From assembly GCA_945483525.1 (NCBI GenBank), contig CALYRV010000042.1, forward strand, positions 1 through 15,124: 15,124 nt of DNA, written 5' to 3'. This DNA is from an uncultured Verrucomicrobiota bacterium (GTDB lineage Bacteria; Verrucomicrobiota; Kiritimatiellia; RFP12; UBA1067). The notes under the pieces are model-generated. The model ran no database searches. It was given only the letters and a program-made list of their open reading frames with translations, and had not been told where the DNA came from. Shown one piece after another: positions 14,715 through 15,124 of this stretch (positions are counted from its first letter, which is position 1; each line of letters opens with the position of its first letter). The translations under genes and the position numbers were made by a program.

Positions 14715-15124
14715 TTACAAACAATCAAAGGGGTTACATTTAAAATCCTTTTTCTTCGCCGCCGTCGGCAGCGCCTTCTTCTGCACGATGCCGATGCGGG
14801 AGAGGTTGGGAGGTTGGGAAGTTGAGCGAGAGTTGGGAAGTTTTGCATCCCCTTGCTTCTTTGAGCCGCCAAACTCTTGCCCAACTCTTGCTGAACTCTT
14901 GCTCAACTTCTCATAGTCCTCATACCCGCCTGCGCAGATCTTCACTTCGCCGTCGCCTTCGAGAATATAGGATGAGGTGATAACATTGTCGAGGAATTCG
15001 CGATCGTGCGAGACAAGTAACAACGTACCCTTATAATTCAAGAGCTGCTCTTCAAGGAGCTCGAGCGTCTCAATATCGAGATCGTTCGTCGGCTCGTCCA
15101 TGATAAGGAGATTCGCCGGTTTCA
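14715..15124 (-). CDS. ABC-F ATPase (Uup-like), 3' part only
   Basis: The 5' part lies beyond the window; the visible reading frame is open to the edge. It contains the end of the second ATP-binding cassette: Walker B and D-loop in LLIMDEPTNDLD, and the H-switch in LLLVSHDREFLDNV, then the GDGEV...GGYEDYEK segment typical of Uup. ABC-F proteins are soluble twin-cassette ATPases acting on ribosomes; Uup has also been tied to transposon excision and ribosome assembly. After EDYEKLSK the protein departs from the family. About 50 residues are encoded largely by an imperfect inverted repeat, then a short Lys-rich end (KKKDFKCNPFDCL). The coiled-coil C-terminal domain normal for Uup is absent. uup is the best guess for the gene. 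Confidence 0.85.
   Translation of the reverse strand, partial: KPANLLIMDEPTNDLDIETLELLEEQLLNYKGTLLLVSHDREFLDNVITSSYILEGDGEVKICAGGYEDYEKLSKSSARVGQEFGGSKKQGDAKLPNSRSTSQPPNLSRIGIVQKKALPTAAKKKDFKCNPFDCL
14804..14846 (-). repeat. Left arm of an in-frame inverted repeat in the ABC-F tail
   Basis: On the plus strand GGTTGGGA occurs twice in tandem (14804-14819), followed by AAGTTGAGCGAGAGTT (14819-14834) and a further TTGGGAAGTTTTGC. The 16-base block matches the reverse complement of 14894-14909 at 15 of 16 positions. It is translated on the minus strand as a Pro/Ser/Asn-rich stretch (KLPNSRSTSQPPNLSR). Confidence 0.85.
14870..14912 (+). repeat. 11-bp tandem repeat, right arm of the ABC-F inverted repeat
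   Basis: On the plus strand AACTCTTGCCC, AACTCTTGCTG and AACTCTTGCTC follow directly (14872-14904), then a partial AACTTCTC. This arm is one 11-bp unit longer than the other. It is translated on the minus strand as KLSKSSARVGQEF. Because 11 is not a multiple of 3, a change in copy number would shift the reading frame. Confidence 0.88.

Overview
All recognisable genes lie on the minus strand, so transcription runs from position 15124 towards position 1. The window holds 14 protein genes packed with spacers of at most 65 bp, until a gene-free 239 bp at the low-coordinate end. Contents are mostly chromosomal housekeeping genes. Two predicted exported proteins (a TolB-like protein and a repeat-rich surface-type protein) point to a Gram-negative cell envelope. 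The GatCAB amidotransferase means that Asn-tRNA and/or Gln-tRNA is made indirectly. The gene order, the repeat-filled spacers and the large glycoside hydrolase would fit a carbohydrate-degrading PVC-type lineage (Verrucomicrobiota or Kiritimatiellota), but that is a guess. No rRNA or other decisive taxonomic marker is inside the window.

Layout in transcription order. Block 1 (15124 to 8068): the 3' end of an ABC-F ATPase (uup-like), htpG (Hsp90), argJ (arginine biosynthesis), a tolB-like gene, gatC, gatA, and a cyclophilin-type peptidyl-prolyl isomerase. Block 2 (8064 to 240) starts at a near-consensus sigma70-type promoter just after the isomerase. It contains a signal-peptide protein with 14-16-residue G-[IFL]-Q repeats, a DUF1015 protein, a DUF2062 membrane protein, rnc (RNase III), a 1074-residue secreted two-module glycosidase (GH37 trehalase-like plus GH2), dnaX and a small HNH nuclease. 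Five of these genes are joined by 4-bp or 1-bp overlaps or by a 2-bp gap, so they are very probably one transcript. Block 3 (1-145): an A/T-rich tract, a second strong promoter, and a boxA-like motif, all reading out of the window at position 1. This looks like the leader of an rRNA operon.

Two things stand out. The first is the glycosidase. It keeps both catalytic acids of a GH37 trehalase and both of a GH2 enzyme, but it appears to have lost arginines that trehalases use to hold trehalose, so its real substrate is open. The second is a set of short tandem repeats. Each place has a different unit. They fill whole intergenic spacers right up to start codons (dnaX-HNH, uup-htpG, gatC-gatA), and once they sit in frame inside a coding sequence, as an imperfect inverted repeat in the ABC-F tail. 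They resemble the short tandemly repeated (STRR) heptamers of filamentous cyanobacteria and, in the coding case, the palindromic elements inserted in Rickettsia genes. I found no CRISPR array, tRNA, transposase or phage gene. No new defence-type system is evident.
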